The notes beneath the pieces were generated by a model. That model worked only from the letters and a program-made list of their open reading frames with translations. It had not been told where the DNA came from and did no database searches. Of a DNA stretch of 64,000 nucleotides, positions 9,898 through 19,322 are shown in pieces (within the stretch, counting starts at the first letter, position 1; each line of letters opens with the position of its first letter). Made by a program: the position numbers and the translations under genes. The DNA is taken from positions 4,402,001 to 4,466,000 of the forward strand of contig NZ_CP019431.1 in assembly GCF_009866765.1 (NCBI RefSeq), written 5' to 3'. Source of the DNA: Pseudomonas sp. S35 (GTDB lineage Bacteria > Pseudomonadota > Gammaproteobacteria > Pseudomonadales > Pseudomonadaceae).

Positions 9898-12800
9898 ATG
9901 CGCAACCCCGTCGATTCCGTACCACCCCTGCCCCGCATCTACGCCCTGGACCCCCAAGAGGCGGAGCAAAGCTGGGACAGCGCCCCGCAACTGCTGGCAG
10001 CCCTCAATGCTGCACGGCTGGGCGCATGGTGCTGGGAAATCGACAGCGGAAGAATAAGTTGGTCGCGGGGCACCCAGGCACTGTTTGGTTTTGACCCACG
10101 CCAACCGCTGCCCAAGGACCTGGACTACCTGGACTTGCTGGCACCGTCAGATCGCGCACGGGTGGTACGGGCGTTTCATGCGGTATTGGCGGGCGAACCG
10201 TTCGGGCAGGCCATGCACCATCGAATCCGGTGGCCAGATGGCAGCTTTCATTGGCTGGAAGTCAACGGCAGCCTGCTGCCGGACAAGGCCGGCAGGCGCC
10301 GCATGATTGGAGTGATCCGCGAGTTCACTCACCAGCGCGAGCGTGAAAACGCGCTGGGGCACTCCGAAAAACGCTTCGCCACGCTCTTTCACCTGTGCCC
10401 GAACATGGTGCTGCTCACGCGCCAGTCGGATGGCCTGATCAGCGAGGCCAACCAATACTTCGAAATGCTGTTCGGCTGGCCAGTGGCCGACGTCATTGGC
10501 CGCACCACCCTGGACCTGGGCCTGTGGCGCCACCCCGAGCAGCGCGCGCAGTTGGTCAAGGCGACTCAGCGCAAGGGTGAGCCCATCACCCTGGAGGTGC
10601 AGTTTTGCGCCAGTAACGGCCAGGTACACGATGGCACGCTCAGTGCGCAAAAGGTCGAGCTGGAGGGCGAGGCTTACCTGATCAGCACATTCCTCGACAC
10701 CACCGAACGTAAAAATGCCGAACAGGCGCTCAAGGACAGCCAGGAACGCCTTGACCTGGCCCTGGATTCCGCGCAGTTGGGCACCTGGGACTGGCACATC
10801 CCCAGCGGCCTGCTCTACGGTTCAGCCCGCGCCGCCCAGTTGCATGGCCTGCCGCCGGAGCCGTTTCATGAATCGTTCGAGGCGTTTTTCGAAGGCATGC
10901 CCGGCGAAGACCGAGACAACATGCGCAACGCCTACCGCACCCTGCGCGAAGGCCCCGCCGGCAATTATCAACTGACCTATCGCGTCCCCATGGAAGACGG
11001 CACCTCGCGCTACCTGGAAAGCCGTGCCCGCCTGTACCGCGACGAGCAAGGCACACCGCTGCGCATGGCGGGCACCCTGCTGGACATCACCGACCAAGTG
11101 GAACGCGAACAACGCCTGAGCGCCTCCGAAGAAAAATTCGCCAGCCTGTTCCAGGCGAGCCCCGACCCGATCTGCGTCACTGGCGTGGACAGCGGCGCCT
11201 TTATCGAGATCAACCCAGCCTTCACCCAGACCTTTGGCTGGACCGCCACCGAGGTGATCGACAAAAGCGCCGACCAGATCGGCCTGTGGGATGACTCGAA
11301 CCAGCGCCTGCAACGTATTGAGCGGGTGATTCGCGAACAGGCGCTGAGCAACGTGGCCGTGGTGGTGCACCACAAGGACGGCCAGAGCCTGACCTGCATG
11401 ATTTCCAGCCGCCTGATCAAAGTCGGCGACCAGTCGTGCATCGTCACCACGTTGCGTGACATCACCCAACAACAACGTTCCGAGGCCGCGCTGAAGGCCA
11501 GCGAAGAGAAATTCGCCAAGGCCTTCCATTCCAGCCCCGATGCGATTTCCATTACCGAGCGTGATACGGGCCGTTATGTAGAGGTCAACGATGGCTTCTG
11601 CCGCCTGACCGGCTACCGCGCCGAAGATGCCATTGGCCTCACGCTGTACCAGATCGGTATCTGGGCCGACGAAAACCAACGCTCGGCACTGCTGGCCGAG
11701 TTGCAGGTCAAGGGCCGTATTCACCACCTGGAGATGCTCTGGCACAACAAGCGTGGCGACGTGCTGGCGGTAGAAGTGTCGGTGGAGCCCATCACCCTGA
11801 ATGAAACCCCCTGCCTGTTGCTGACCGCGCGGGACGTGAGCCTGCTGAAAAACGCCCAGGCGCAGATCCGCCACCTGGCCTACCACGACCCGCTCACCAA
11901 CCTGCCCAACCGCGCACTGCTGATGGATCGCCTGAGCCAGCAGATCGCCCTGCTCAAGCGCCACAATCTGCGCGGCGCGCTGTTGTTCCTCGATCTTGAC
12001 CACTTCAAGCACATCAACGACTCGCTCGGCCACCCAGTGGGCGACACAGTGCTGAAAATCGTCACGGCACGCCTTGAAGCCAGCGTACGCATGGAAGACA
12101 CCGTGGCGCGCCTGGGCGGTGATGAGTTCGTGGTGTTGCTCAGCGGCCTGGACGGCTCGCGCATGGAGGTGAGCAATCAGGTGCAGGAACTGGCCGACAC
12201 CCTGCGTGAATTGCTGTCGGAGCCGATGTTCCTCGACGGGCATCGCTTACAGGTCACGCCCAGCATCGGCGTGGCGCTGATTCCCGATCATGGCTCGACC
12301 CCGGCGGACTTGCTCAAGCGCGCCGACATCGCCCTGTACCGCGCCAAGGACTCAGGACGCAACACCACGCAGATGTTCCACAACAGCATGCAAAAAACCG
12401 CCAGCGAACGCCTGCGCATGGAAACCGACCTGCGCCTGGCGCTGTCACGCGGCGAGTTCAGCGTTCACTACCAACCCCAGGTGGATGCACGCGACAACAC
12501 GATCGTCGGCGCCGAGGCCTTGGTGCGCTGGCAGCACCCGCAACTGGGTGCGCAGTCACCGTCGGAATTTATCAAGGTGTTGGAAGACAGCGGCCTGATC
12601 CTCGAAGTGGGCACCTGGATCCTCGATGAAGCCTGCGCCGCCTTTGGGCAACTGATCAAAGAGGGCAAGGTCGACCCGCTGAATTTCAGCCTGTGCGTGA
12701 ACATCAGCCCCCGCCAGTTTCGCCAGAACGACTTCGTGGAACGGGTGGAGCACAGCCTCAAGCAGCATTCACTGCCCTACAGCCTACTGAAACTGGAAAT

Positions 12801-13176
12801 CACCGAAGGCATCGTGATCCAGAACCTGGATGACACCGTCAACAAAATGCGCCGCCTGAAAAAGCTCGGCGTGAGCTTTGCGATGGATGACTTTGGCACC
12901 GGTTACTCATCGCTGACCTACCTCAAACGCCTGCCGGTGGATGCGCTGAAGATCGACCAGTCGTTTGTGCGCGACGCGACCCACGACCCCAACGACGCCG
13001 AAATCATCCGCGCCATCGTGGCCATGGCTCGCAGCTTGAACCTGGAAGTGATCGCAGAGGGCGTCGAAACCCCGGAGCAACTGGCATTCCTGCAAGCGCT
13101 GGGATGCCACCTGTACCAAGGTTTTATCTATAGCCGGCCGCTACCACTGAAAGAGTTCAGACAGTTACTGATGTAA
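9898..13176 (+). CDS. Multi-PAS GGDEF-EAL cyclic-di-GMP signalling protein
   Basis: A 1092-residue soluble protein (no transmembrane segments seen). Five PAS/PAC modules occupy about 35-650, each ending with a linker of the type TERKNAEQALKDSQERL. A GGDEF domain follows at about 655-825 with an intact GGDEF motif near residue 741 and an RxxD inhibitory site (RMED) five residues before it. An EAL domain lies at about 835-1085 with EALVRW, NISPRQF, LEITEG, DDFGTGYSSL and IAEGVETPEQ. Both the cyclase and phosphodiesterase sites look intact, so net activity cannot be predicted. The start is the ATG of MRNPVDS; a TTG two codons earlier is less likely. The PAS array implies cytosolic sensing. Confidence 0.93.
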   Translation: MRNPVDSVPPLPRIYALDPQEAEQSWDSAPQLLAALNAARLGAWCWEIDSGRISWSRGTQALFGFDPRQPLPKDLDYLDLLAPSDRARVVRAFHAVLAGEPFGQAMHHRIRWPDGSFHWLEVNGSLLPDKAGRRRMIGVIREFTHQRERENALGHSEKRFATLFHLCPNMVLLTRQSDGLISEANQYFEMLFGWPVADVIGRTTLDLGLWRHPEQRAQLVKATQRKGEPITLEVQFCASNGQVHDGTLSAQKVELEGEAYLISTFLDTTERKNAEQALKDSQERLDLALDSAQLGTWDWHIPSGLLYGSARAAQLHGLPPEPFHESFEAFFEGMPGEDRDNMRNAYRTLREGPAGNYQLTYRVPMEDGTSRYLESRARLYRDEQGTPLRMAGTLLDITDQVEREQRLSASEEKFASLFQASPDPICVTGVDSGAFIEINPAFTQTFGWTATEVIDKSADQIGLWDDSNQRLQRIERVIREQALSNVAVVVHHKDGQSLTCMISSRLIKVGDQSCIVTTLRDITQQQRSEAALKASEEKFAKAFHSSPDAISITERDTGRYVEVNDGFCRLTGYRAEDAIGLTLYQIGIWADENQRSALLAELQVKGRIHHLEMLWHNKRGDVLAVEVSVEPITLNETPCLLLTARDVSLLKNAQAQIRHLAYHDPLTNLPNRALLMDRLSQQIALLKRHNLRGALLFLDLDHFKHINDSLGHPVGDTVLKIVTARLEASVRMEDTVARLGGDEFVVLLSGLDGSRMEVSNQVQELADTLRELLSEPMFLDGHRLQVTPSIGVALIPDHGSTPADLLKRADIALYRAKDSGRNTTQMFHNSMQKTASERLRMETDLRLALSRGEFSVHYQPQVDARDNTIVGAEALVRWQHPQLGAQSPSEFIKVLEDSGLILEVGTWILDEACAAFGQLIKEGKVDPLNFSLCVNISPRQFRQNDFVERVEHSLKQHSLPYSLLKLEITEGIVIQNLDDTVNKMRRLKKLGVSFAMDDFGTGYSSLTYLKRLPVDALKIDQSFVRDATHDPNDAEIIRAIVAMARSLNLEVIAEGVETPEQLAFLQALGCHLYQGFIYSRPLPLKEFRQLLM

Positions 13177-13407
13177 CTGTTACATGACCGACTGCCACGT
13201 TCCAAGTGAACAGTGGCAGCCGCTTATTTTAAGGTTGAAACCAACGCACCAATTAGCCAACAAAAACAGTAACTCTTTAGTACAGCCCCCAATCCAATCC
13301 TGGGACTGCCCGCTTTACCAACATCACACCGGCAGGCCGATTACTGACGAAAGCCTTACCGAAAACCGCCTGGCCAAACTGGCCAAAAACTGGTGCAACT
13401 CAACTGA

Positions 13408-13743
13408 CTAACTAAACAACTTTCCAATACCACCCAGCACACCACCGATGGCGCTACCAATGCCACCAATAACGCTACCGACCGCACCCACCACACCTCC
13501 GAAGAAACCGCCAATCTTGGCAAAGAAACCTTTCTTCTCCTCAGGCTGAGGTTGAACTTGAGTTTGAACTTGAACCGTACCGGGCTGTGTATTTGACGCT
13601 TGGGGAGCTCCATAATGGATACCATGGCCCATGCATCCACCACCGGGTTGACCCATCTGATAATTATTGCCATTGGGTACACTAACGGTGGTGGTAACAA
13701 CTGGTGGTGGATTTGATGGAAAACTTAAACTTGGATTAAACAT
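13408..13743 (-). CDS. Small two-part protein: Pro/Gln-rich N-terminus, glycine-zipper C-terminus
   Basis: 111 residues. The first 65 are low-complexity (PSNPPPVVTTTVSV, QVQTQVQPQPEEKK) with GGGCMGHG in the middle. The last 40 are a hydrophobic glycine-zipper with repeated GG pairs (KIGGFFGGVVGAVGSVIGG, then IGSAIGGVLGGIGKLF). AAAGGATG lies upstream of the ATG. No signal peptide is seen. It sits alone in an AT-richer gap between the cyclic-di-GMP gene and dusC. I do not recognise the family. The C-terminal part resembles membrane-inserting or pore-forming peptides, but that is inference. Confidence 0.65.
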   Translation of the reverse strand: MFNPSLSFPSNPPPVVTTTVSVPNGNNYQMGQPGGGCMGHGIHYGAPQASNTQPGTVQVQTQVQPQPEEKKGFFAKIGGFFGGVVGAVGSVIGGIGSAIGGVLGGIGKLFS

Positions 13744-13935
13744 AAAAACTCACATCCTTTAGTTGTTCGATTTTTAGACGGCCAACAAGATGAATGCAAA
13801 AACCAACCACTCCCACGCATTACTGACCGGCCGCCCACCCTTTACGTGGCCACCAGCTCACAAAAAGTTCCTCGATAGATCCCCACACTTACAGGGCATG
13901 TTTCATACATCTAAACCGGTGCCCCTCAAAAGTAT

Positions 13936-14895
13936 TTAACCCGCTTCAGGATGGTTTATACCCAGCAGGCAACTCACTTGCCGCACATCCGTTTCACGGC
14001 GAAGAGCGGTGAACAGCTCCACGGCCTGCGGGTAATTACGCGTCAACATCGCCAGCCACTGCTTCAAACGGCCAGGCGCCTGCTTCTCAGTCAGTTGCGC
14101 GACCGATTGGGTCCAGAACTCATGAAGCATGGGCTGCATCTGCGCCCAGGTCATCTCCACCACCTCTTCACCAGCGCGCGCGGCTGCAATCTGCCGCGCC
14201 AGGTCGGGCCGCGCCACCAGGCCGCGGCCGAGCATGATGTCTTCCACCCCGCTGATTTCCCGGCAGCGGCGCCAGTCTTCGACGCTCCAGATATCGCCAT
14301 TGGCGAACACCGGCACCTTGACCACGTCCTGCACTCGCGGGATCCACTCCCAATGGGCCGGCGGCTTATAGCCATCGGTCTTGGTGCGCGCATGCACCAC
14401 AATATGCGCCGCGCCACCCTCGGCCAGGGCGGTGGCGCAGACCAGGGCACCGTCCGGGCTATCGAAGCCCAGGCGCATCTTGGCTGTCACCGGGATATGC
14501 GCAGGGACTGCGCGGCGTACGTGTTCGACGATCTGGTTGAGCAGCTCCGGCTCCTTGAGCAACACCGCACCGCCACGGGACTTGTTGACGGTCTTGGCCG
14601 GGCAGCCGAAGTTCAGGTCGATCACTTGCGAACCCAGCTCGCAGGCCAGGGCAGCGTTTTCTGCCAGGCACACCGGGTCGGAACCGAGCAATTGCACGCG
14701 CAAGGGCACGCCCGCCGCGGTGTGAGCGCCGTGCAGCAACTCTGGCGCCAGTTTGTGGAAGTACGCCGGGGTCAGCAGGCGGTCGTTGACGCGGATGAAC
14801 TCGGTCACGCACCAGTCAATACCGCCCACGCGAGTCAATACATCGCGCAGGATGTTGTCGACCAACCCCTCCATGGGCGCCAAAGCAATTTGCAT
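13936..14895 (-). CDS. dusC: tRNA-dihydrouridine synthase C
   Basis: 319 residues of the FMN-dependent Dus family. It shows the N-terminal [15 protein letters not shown], the catalytic-loop segment [21 protein letters not shown] and [10 protein letters not shown]. The APMEG variant and [12 protein letters not shown] fit the DusC subfamily, which reduces U16 in tRNA. A GTG three codons upstream is open, but the ATG of [10 protein letters not shown] is the family start. Confidence 0.92.
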   Translation of the reverse strand: MQIALAPMEGLVDNILRDVLTRVGGIDWCVTEFIRVNDRLLTPAYFHKLAPELLHGAHTAAGVPLRVQLLGSDPVCLAENAALACELGSQVIDLNFGCPAKTVNKSRGGAVLLKEPELLNQIVEHVRRAVPAHIPVTAKMRLGFDSPDGALVCATALAEGGAAHIVVHARTKTDGYKPPAHWEWIPRVQDVVKVPVFANGDIWSVEDWRRCREISGVEDIMLGRGLVARPDLARQIAAARAGEEVVEMTWAQMQPMLHEFWTQSVAQLTEKQAPGRLKQWLAMLTRNYPQAVELFTALRRETDVRQVSCLLGINHPEAG

Positions 14896-14950
14896 GGGAA
14901 ACACTCAACAAAAATCGTGGCGCAGTTTACTGGGTTTCCCACAGCAACCG

Positions 14951-15385
14951 TTAACCCCCTGTCAGGGCAGGGCCATAACCGTCGAGAAACTGCGCCGGCA
15001 TGCGCTTGGGCTTGCCGCTGGACAACTCAATACACACGAAGGTGGTTTGCGCACGCAGCAGGGTTACACCGTCACACGGGCGGACCAGTTGAAAGCGGCG
15101 GGTCATTTTCAGGCGCTGGTCCCAATCGACGATCCAGGTGGCCAGTTGCAATTCGTCGCCTTCATAGCCGGCGGCCAGGTAGTCAATCTCATGGCGCACC
15201 ACGGCCATGGCGCGGTCCAGGCGGCGATACTCGGTCAGGTCCAGCCCCAGCCGCTGGGAATGGCGCCAGGCGCAACGCTCCAGCCACGACACGTACACCG
15301 CGTTGTTGGCGTGCCCCAGCCCGTCGATGTCTTCAGGGGCAACCTGCAGATCGATGATAAACGGCGTTGCCAAATCCCAGCCCAT
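14951..15385 (-). CDS. Hotdog-fold acyl-CoA thioesterase (4HBT)
   Basis: 144 residues, usual for single-hotdog thioesterases of the YbgC/4HBT type. The active-site segment DIDGLGHANNAVYVSWLE (about residues 19-36) carries the Asp and the family G-H-x-N-N pattern. It probably hydrolyses acyl-CoA or acyl-ACP in the cytoplasm; the chain-length preference is unknown. It lies between dusC and the hydrolase on the same strand with modest gaps. Confidence 0.88.
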   Translation of the reverse strand: MGWDLATPFIIDLQVAPEDIDGLGHANNAVYVSWLERCAWRHSQRLGLDLTEYRRLDRAMAVVRHEIDYLAAGYEGDELQLATWIVDWDQRLKMTRRFQLVRPCDGVTLLRAQTTFVCIELSSGKPKRMPAQFLDGYGPALTGG

Positions 15386-15426
15386 GCCTTGCTCCCGGTC
15401 GATTAATGTCGGCGGGCAGCAGTGTA

Positions 15427-16260
15427 TCAGGCACGTTGCCGCGCCTGTAGACAGCAGCCCGCCAACAGCGCCAGCACGCCGTCGATCACCCGAGGATCGG
15501 CCAGCACTTTTTGGTGCCCGCCCTGCTCCAGGCGCAGCAGGCGGCTGTCGAACCAGGCGTCATGGATGGCTTGCGAGGCGTTGACAGGCACAAAGGTATC
15601 GTCTTCGGCGTGCACGATCAGCCCGGGGATATTCATCTGGTAGTGCGCCACATCCAAATGCTTGAGCGGCATTCCGAACGCGTGCTCCACCTCCTGGATA
15701 AACGCCGACCGCGCCCGCGCCGGCAAACCGACCATGTGGGTAAAACCGCGCAGCACATCCAGGAAGCGCGACGGCGCAGCAATACTGACCAGCGCCTGGG
15801 TGCGCAACCCCAACTGCACCGCCAGCATCGCACTGGCGCCGCCCATGGAGTGACCGACCACCGCATGCAGCGGCGGCAACTCGGCAGCGGCTTCAAGCAT
15901 GGCACGGGCAAACAGCAACACATGGGCCTCACGCCCCGGTGAGCGCCCGTGGGCAGGACCATCCAACGCAATCACAGAATAGCCGTTGTCGACCAGGGCG
16001 GTGATCAGGCTGGCGAACTGAGTGGGTCGGCCTTCCCAGCCATGCATCAACAAGACAGCAGGGCCTTGCCCCCAGCGCAGGGCCGACAAGCCGAAGCGCA
16101 ATGTGATGCGCTCCGATTGCGCCAGCAGCGGCAACTCCCAGTCGCGGGGAGGCAGGTCGCGCGGCGTCATGAAGGCACGACGCATCTTGCTCGCCACCGT
16201 CTGTGGCGCCAAGTGCCCCAGCGTGCCGTTGAAACGACGAATCCAGGTTAACGTGCCCAT
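15427..16260 (-). CDS. Alpha/beta hydrolase
   Basis: 277 residues. The nucleophile elbow GHSMGGASA lies in the middle, the oxyanion-side motif LLMHGWEGRPTQF precedes it, and the acid and base are plausible in HAEDDTFVPV and GGHQKVL. The substrate is unknown. The frame is open 34 codons further upstream, but MGTLTWIRRF has GGAAGAGGG ahead of it and starts 16 bases after the TetR stop, indicating one transcript with the regulator. Confidence 0.87.
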   Translation of the reverse strand: MGTLTWIRRFNGTLGHLAPQTVASKMRRAFMTPRDLPPRDWELPLLAQSERITLRFGLSALRWGQGPAVLLMHGWEGRPTQFASLITALVDNGYSVIALDGPAHGRSPGREAHVLLFARAMLEAAAELPPLHAVVGHSMGGASAMLAVQLGLRTQALVSIAAPSRFLDVLRGFTHMVGLPARARSAFIQEVEHAFGMPLKHLDVAHYQMNIPGLIVHAEDDTFVPVNASQAIHDAWFDSRLLRLEQGGHQKVLADPRVIDGVLALLAGCCLQARQRA

Positions 16261-16276
16261 TGCGCGAGCCCTCTTC

Positions 16277-16816
16277 CTATCGCACAGCCGACTTGGCAGC
16301 GCGCAACACTCGATCCGACAGTTCACCCGGCCCCAAGGCACGGGCCAACGCCAAGCCACCAATCATCAGGGCCATGTCAGCCAAGGCCTTGTCTGTATCT
16401 TCGGGCGTGGCGGCGAGTTGCGCGGCCATCAGCTCCACATGCTCGTTCAGCGCGTCGCGGAAGGTGTCCGGCAAGCGAGCCATCTCACCGACGGTCGCTG
16501 GGATCGGACAGGCCTGGGCCGTAGAGTCCCGATGCTTGCGCGACAGATAAAACGCCGCCACCAGCCCCCTGCGCTCTTCGCCGGTCAATTGCGCGTCCAT
16601 GTCGTCGATGGATGCACGGCGCCGCGCCAGCAGCTGTGTAAAGGCCTCCAGCATCAGCGCATCCTTGCTTTCAAAGTGCGCGTAGAAACCACCGACGGTC
16701 AGCCCCGCCGCGCCCATGACTTCGCCAACGCTCGGCTCAGCCGGGCCGCGCTGGATCAACGCGGCACTGGCGGCCTGCAGAATGCGTTCGCGGGTTTGTG
16801 CTTTTTTATCGCTCAT
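16277..16816 (-). CDS. TetR-family repressor of the hydrolase operon
   Basis: 179 residues with the N-terminal helix-turn-helix (TRERILQAASAALIQRG, then TVGGFYAHFESKDALML) and a C-terminal ligand domain containing RKHRDSTAQACPIPATVGE. This is typical of the TetR group that responds to small electrophiles or aromatic compounds. The start with GGAGG upstream is chosen over one four codons earlier. Directly upstream is a 10-bp inverted repeat (16842-16864), a probable autoregulatory operator. The hydrolase follows in the same operon. Confidence 0.9.
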   Translation of the reverse strand: MSDKKAQTRERILQAASAALIQRGPAEPSVGEVMGAAGLTVGGFYAHFESKDALMLEAFTQLLARRRASIDDMDAQLTGEERRGLVAAFYLSRKHRDSTAQACPIPATVGEMARLPDTFRDALNEHVELMAAQLAATPEDTDKALADMALMIGGLALARALGPGELSDRVLRAAKSAVR

Positions 16817-16841
16817 CAAAACCTCCAACTCTCATGGGTTG

Positions 16842-16864
16842 AATATTATTACCATAATAATATT
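16842..16864. promoter_or_regulatory. Probable TetR operator, perfect 10-bp inverted repeat
   Basis: AATATTATTA and TAATAATATT flank a 3-base centre. The dyad lies 25 bases upstream of the TetR start codon in an otherwise GC-rich region. Position and symmetry fit the binding site of the adjacent repressor; this is inference. Confidence 0.7.
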
Positions 16865-16943
16865 TAGCAAGCGACAGGCGTGACCACTGGTCAGAACAGC
16901 AAGAAAGGAAGTGAGAGGAGAATTGGCCAAACGCCAGACAAAC

Positions 16944-16976
16944 AAAAGGGCCATTCAATAATTGAATGACCCTTAA
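16944..16976 (-). terminator. Terminator of the tRNA cluster
   Basis: An AAGGGTCATTCAA-type stem pairs with TTGAATGGCCCTT, followed by TTTTG on the minus strand. It lies 24 bases beyond the last tRNA. The flanking A and T runs allow it to act in both directions. Confidence 0.8.
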
Positions 16977-16999
16977 AAATCCCGCAGAGCGGGTAATCG

Positions 17000-17075
17000 T
17001 GGCGTCCCCTAGGGGACTCGAACCCCTGTTACCGCCGTGAAAGGGCGGTGTCCTAGGCCACTAGACGAAGGGGAC
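17000..17075 (-). tRNA. tRNA-Glu (TTC), copy 1
   Basis: 76 bases including an encoded CCA. The minus strand begins GTCCCCTTCGTCTAGTGG and has the anticodon stem CCGCC/GGCGG with loop CTTTCAC (anticodon TTC), then the T arm GGTTCGAGTCC. It is identical to the copy at 17283-17358. Confidence 0.97.
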
Positions 17076-17156
17076 ACAAACCTTCTATACAACTGATCAG
17101 CGCTGAGAACTGATCGATTCAAGGACGGTGTGGCCAGAACCTTGAACCTGTAAAAT

Positions 17157-17232
<76 letters not shown>

Positions 17233-17282
17233 GGATTTTTCGCCTCGCGGCGCAGCAGACCTTTCGAGCTGCTTGTTGAAAC

Positions 17283-17358
17283 TGGCGTCCCCTAGGGGAC
17301 TCGAACCCCTGTTACCGCCGTGAAAGGGCGGTGTCCTAGGCCACTAGACGAAGGGGAC
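17283..17358 (-). tRNA. tRNA-Glu (TTC), copy 2
   Basis: Same 76-base sequence as 17000-17075. The spacers after both Glu genes are also nearly identical, so the Ala-Glu unit was duplicated in tandem (period about 280 bases). Confidence 0.97.
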
Positions 17359-17436
17359 AAAACCTTCTGCACAACTGATCAGAGCTGAGTTCTGATCGAT
17401 TCAAGGACGGTGTGGCCAGACCTTGAACCTGTAAAT

Positions 17437-17512
<76 letters not shown>

Positions 17513-17614
17513 TCATCGGTGAGGACGGGGCGAATCTTAATGGCGGTTTGGAAGTGTGTCAAATTTATTTTCAACATTTTCCAAAGTTTTTTGCCGGGAT
17601 AACAATCACTTACC

Positions 17615-17644
17615 GTCGAAACCCCGGAAAACCGGGGTTTCGAC
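17615..17644. terminator. Perfect 13-bp hairpin between gltX and the tRNAs
   Basis: GTCGAAACCCCGG and its exact complement are separated by four A. It lies 15 bases past the gltX stop. No T-tract follows on the minus strand, so it may be a weak terminator, a processing site or a 3'-end stabiliser. Confidence 0.55.
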
Positions 17645-17659
17645 GTTACAACAGCGTAC

Positions 17660-19141
17660 TTAAGCGATAGCGCCCAGCAGCTTTTCCCACTCTTTGTTTT
17701 CTTTCTTCGACACACCGCCAAGCAAATCAAGGGCTTGGCGCAGACGGAAACGGGTGAGGTCCGGGCCGAGAATTTCCATCGCATCGAGCACCGACACCGA
17801 ACTGGCCTGCCCGGTGATCGCGGCGAACATCAGCGGCATGGCATCGCGCAACTTCAACTCCAGGGATTCCACCACCGCCTGGATCGTCGCAGTGATCGCA
17901 TCCTTCTCCCACTGACGCAGGCTTTCGAGCTTCCACAGGATCAACTGCATCAACTGGCGAACCTGATCGCCCGAGAGTTTCTTGGACTCGAACAGCTTGG
18001 CATCCGGGTTCACGCCCCCGGCAAAGAAGAAACTCGCCAACGGTGCGACCTGGCTGAACGTCTCCACCCTGCCCTGCACCAACGGCGCGATCTTCATCAT
18101 GTACTCAGGGTTCAACGCCCATTGCTGCACGCGGCTGGCGAACTCTTCCACCGGCAAGTCACGCAGCCACTGGCCATTGAGCCACGACAGCTTCTCGACA
18201 TCAAAAATCGGCCCGCCCAGGGACACGCGAGACAGGTCGAAGTTGTCGACCATTTCCTGCAGCGAGAACTTCTCGCGCTCGTCCGGCATCGACCAGCCCA
18301 TGCGGCCCAGGTAGTTGAGCATCGCTTCGGGCATGAAGCCCATGCGCTCGTAGAAGGTCACCGACGTCGGGTTCTTGCGCTTGGACAGCTTGCTCTTGTC
18401 CGGATTGCGCAGCAGCGGCATGTAGCACAGCTGCGGCTGCTCCCAACCGAAGTATTCGTAGAGCAGGATCAGTTTCGGCGCCGACGGCAGCCATTCTTCG
18501 CCACGCAGCACATGGGTGATGCCCATCAGGTGATCGTCCACCACGTTGGCCAGGAAGTACGTCGGCAGGCCGTCGGTCTTCATCAGCACTTGCATGTCCA
18601 TGCGGTCCCACGGGATCTCGACGTCACCGCGCAACATGTCCGGCACTACGCAAACGCCTTCGCTCGGCACTTTCATGCGGATAACGTGCGGTTCGCCGGC
18701 TGCCAGGCGTTGGGCCACTTCTTCCTTGGACAGCAGCAGCGCACGGCCGTCGTAGCGTGGGGTTTCGCCACGGGCCTGTTGCTCGGCGCGCATCTGGTCG
18801 AGTTCTTCGGCGGTACAGAAGCACGGGAACGCATGGCCCATGTCGACCAGTTGCTGGGTGTACTGCTTGTAGATGTCGCTGCGCTCGCTCTGGCGATACG
18901 GCCCGTGCGGGCCGCCGACGTCCGGCCCTTCGGCCCAGGTGATGCCCAGCCAACGCAAGGCATCGAAAATCTGCTGTTCCGACTCGCGGGTGGAGCGCAG
19001 TTGGTCGGTGTCCTCGATCCGCAGGATGAATTCACCACCGTGCTGCTTGGCAAAGCAGTAGTTGAACAAGGCGATGTAGGCAGTGCCGACGTGGGGATCC
19101 CCAGTAGGCGATGGCGCGATGCGCGTGCGGACGGTGGTCAT
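17660..19141 (-). CDS. gltX: Glutamyl-tRNA synthetase
   Basis: 493 residues, class I synthetase that charges tRNA-Glu. It shows the HIGH-type motif [16 protein letters not shown] at the N-terminus, the KMSKS-type motif SKLSKRK near residue 250, and a C-terminal anticodon-binding helical domain. The frame stays open 38 codons upstream, but [14 protein letters not shown] is the conserved start. It sits directly upstream of two copies of its own substrate tRNA-Glu. Confidence 0.97.
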   Translation of the reverse strand: MTTVRTRIAPSPTGDPHVGTAYIALFNYCFAKQHGGEFILRIEDTDQLRSTRESEQQIFDALRWLGITWAEGPDVGGPHGPYRQSERSDIYKQYTQQLVDMGHAFPCFCTAEELDQMRAEQQARGETPRYDGRALLLSKEEVAQRLAAGEPHVIRMKVPSEGVCVVPDMLRGDVEIPWDRMDMQVLMKTDGLPTYFLANVVDDHLMGITHVLRGEEWLPSAPKLILLYEYFGWEQPQLCYMPLLRNPDKSKLSKRKNPTSVTFYERMGFMPEAMLNYLGRMGWSMPDEREKFSLQEMVDNFDLSRVSLGGPIFDVEKLSWLNGQWLRDLPVEEFASRVQQWALNPEYMMKIAPLVQGRVETFSQVAPLASFFFAGGVNPDAKLFESKKLSGDQVRQLMQLILWKLESLRQWEKDAITATIQAVVESLELKLRDAMPLMFAAITGQASSVSVLDAMEILGPDLTRFRLRQALDLLGGVSKKENKEWEKLLGAIA

Positions 19142-19232
19142 GGCAGGTCTCGAATGGGCGATAAAACTGAAAATTGAAACAAGGGGCGAATGGTAACAGC
19201 CTGGGGGATTTCTGGAAAACCGAGGCGCGGCT

Positions 19233-19305
19233 ATCGGGGGCAAGCCCCCTCCCACATTGATTTGCGAATACCGTCAAATGTGGGGGGCTTGCTCCCGATG
19301 AGGCC
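19233..19305. repeat. REP doublet
   Basis: Inverted copies ATCGGGGGCAAGCCCCCTCC and GGGGGGCTTGCTCCCGAT are separated by about 35 bases between uvrB and gltX. Same family as 3450-3525. Confidence 0.8.
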
Positions 19306-19322
19306 AGTGGCATCACCGTCAA

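Noticed and set aside
17735..19177. 480-codon open frame opposite gltX
   Set aside because: Shadow of gltX in a GC-rich genome; composition rich in His, Gln and Arg with no motif.
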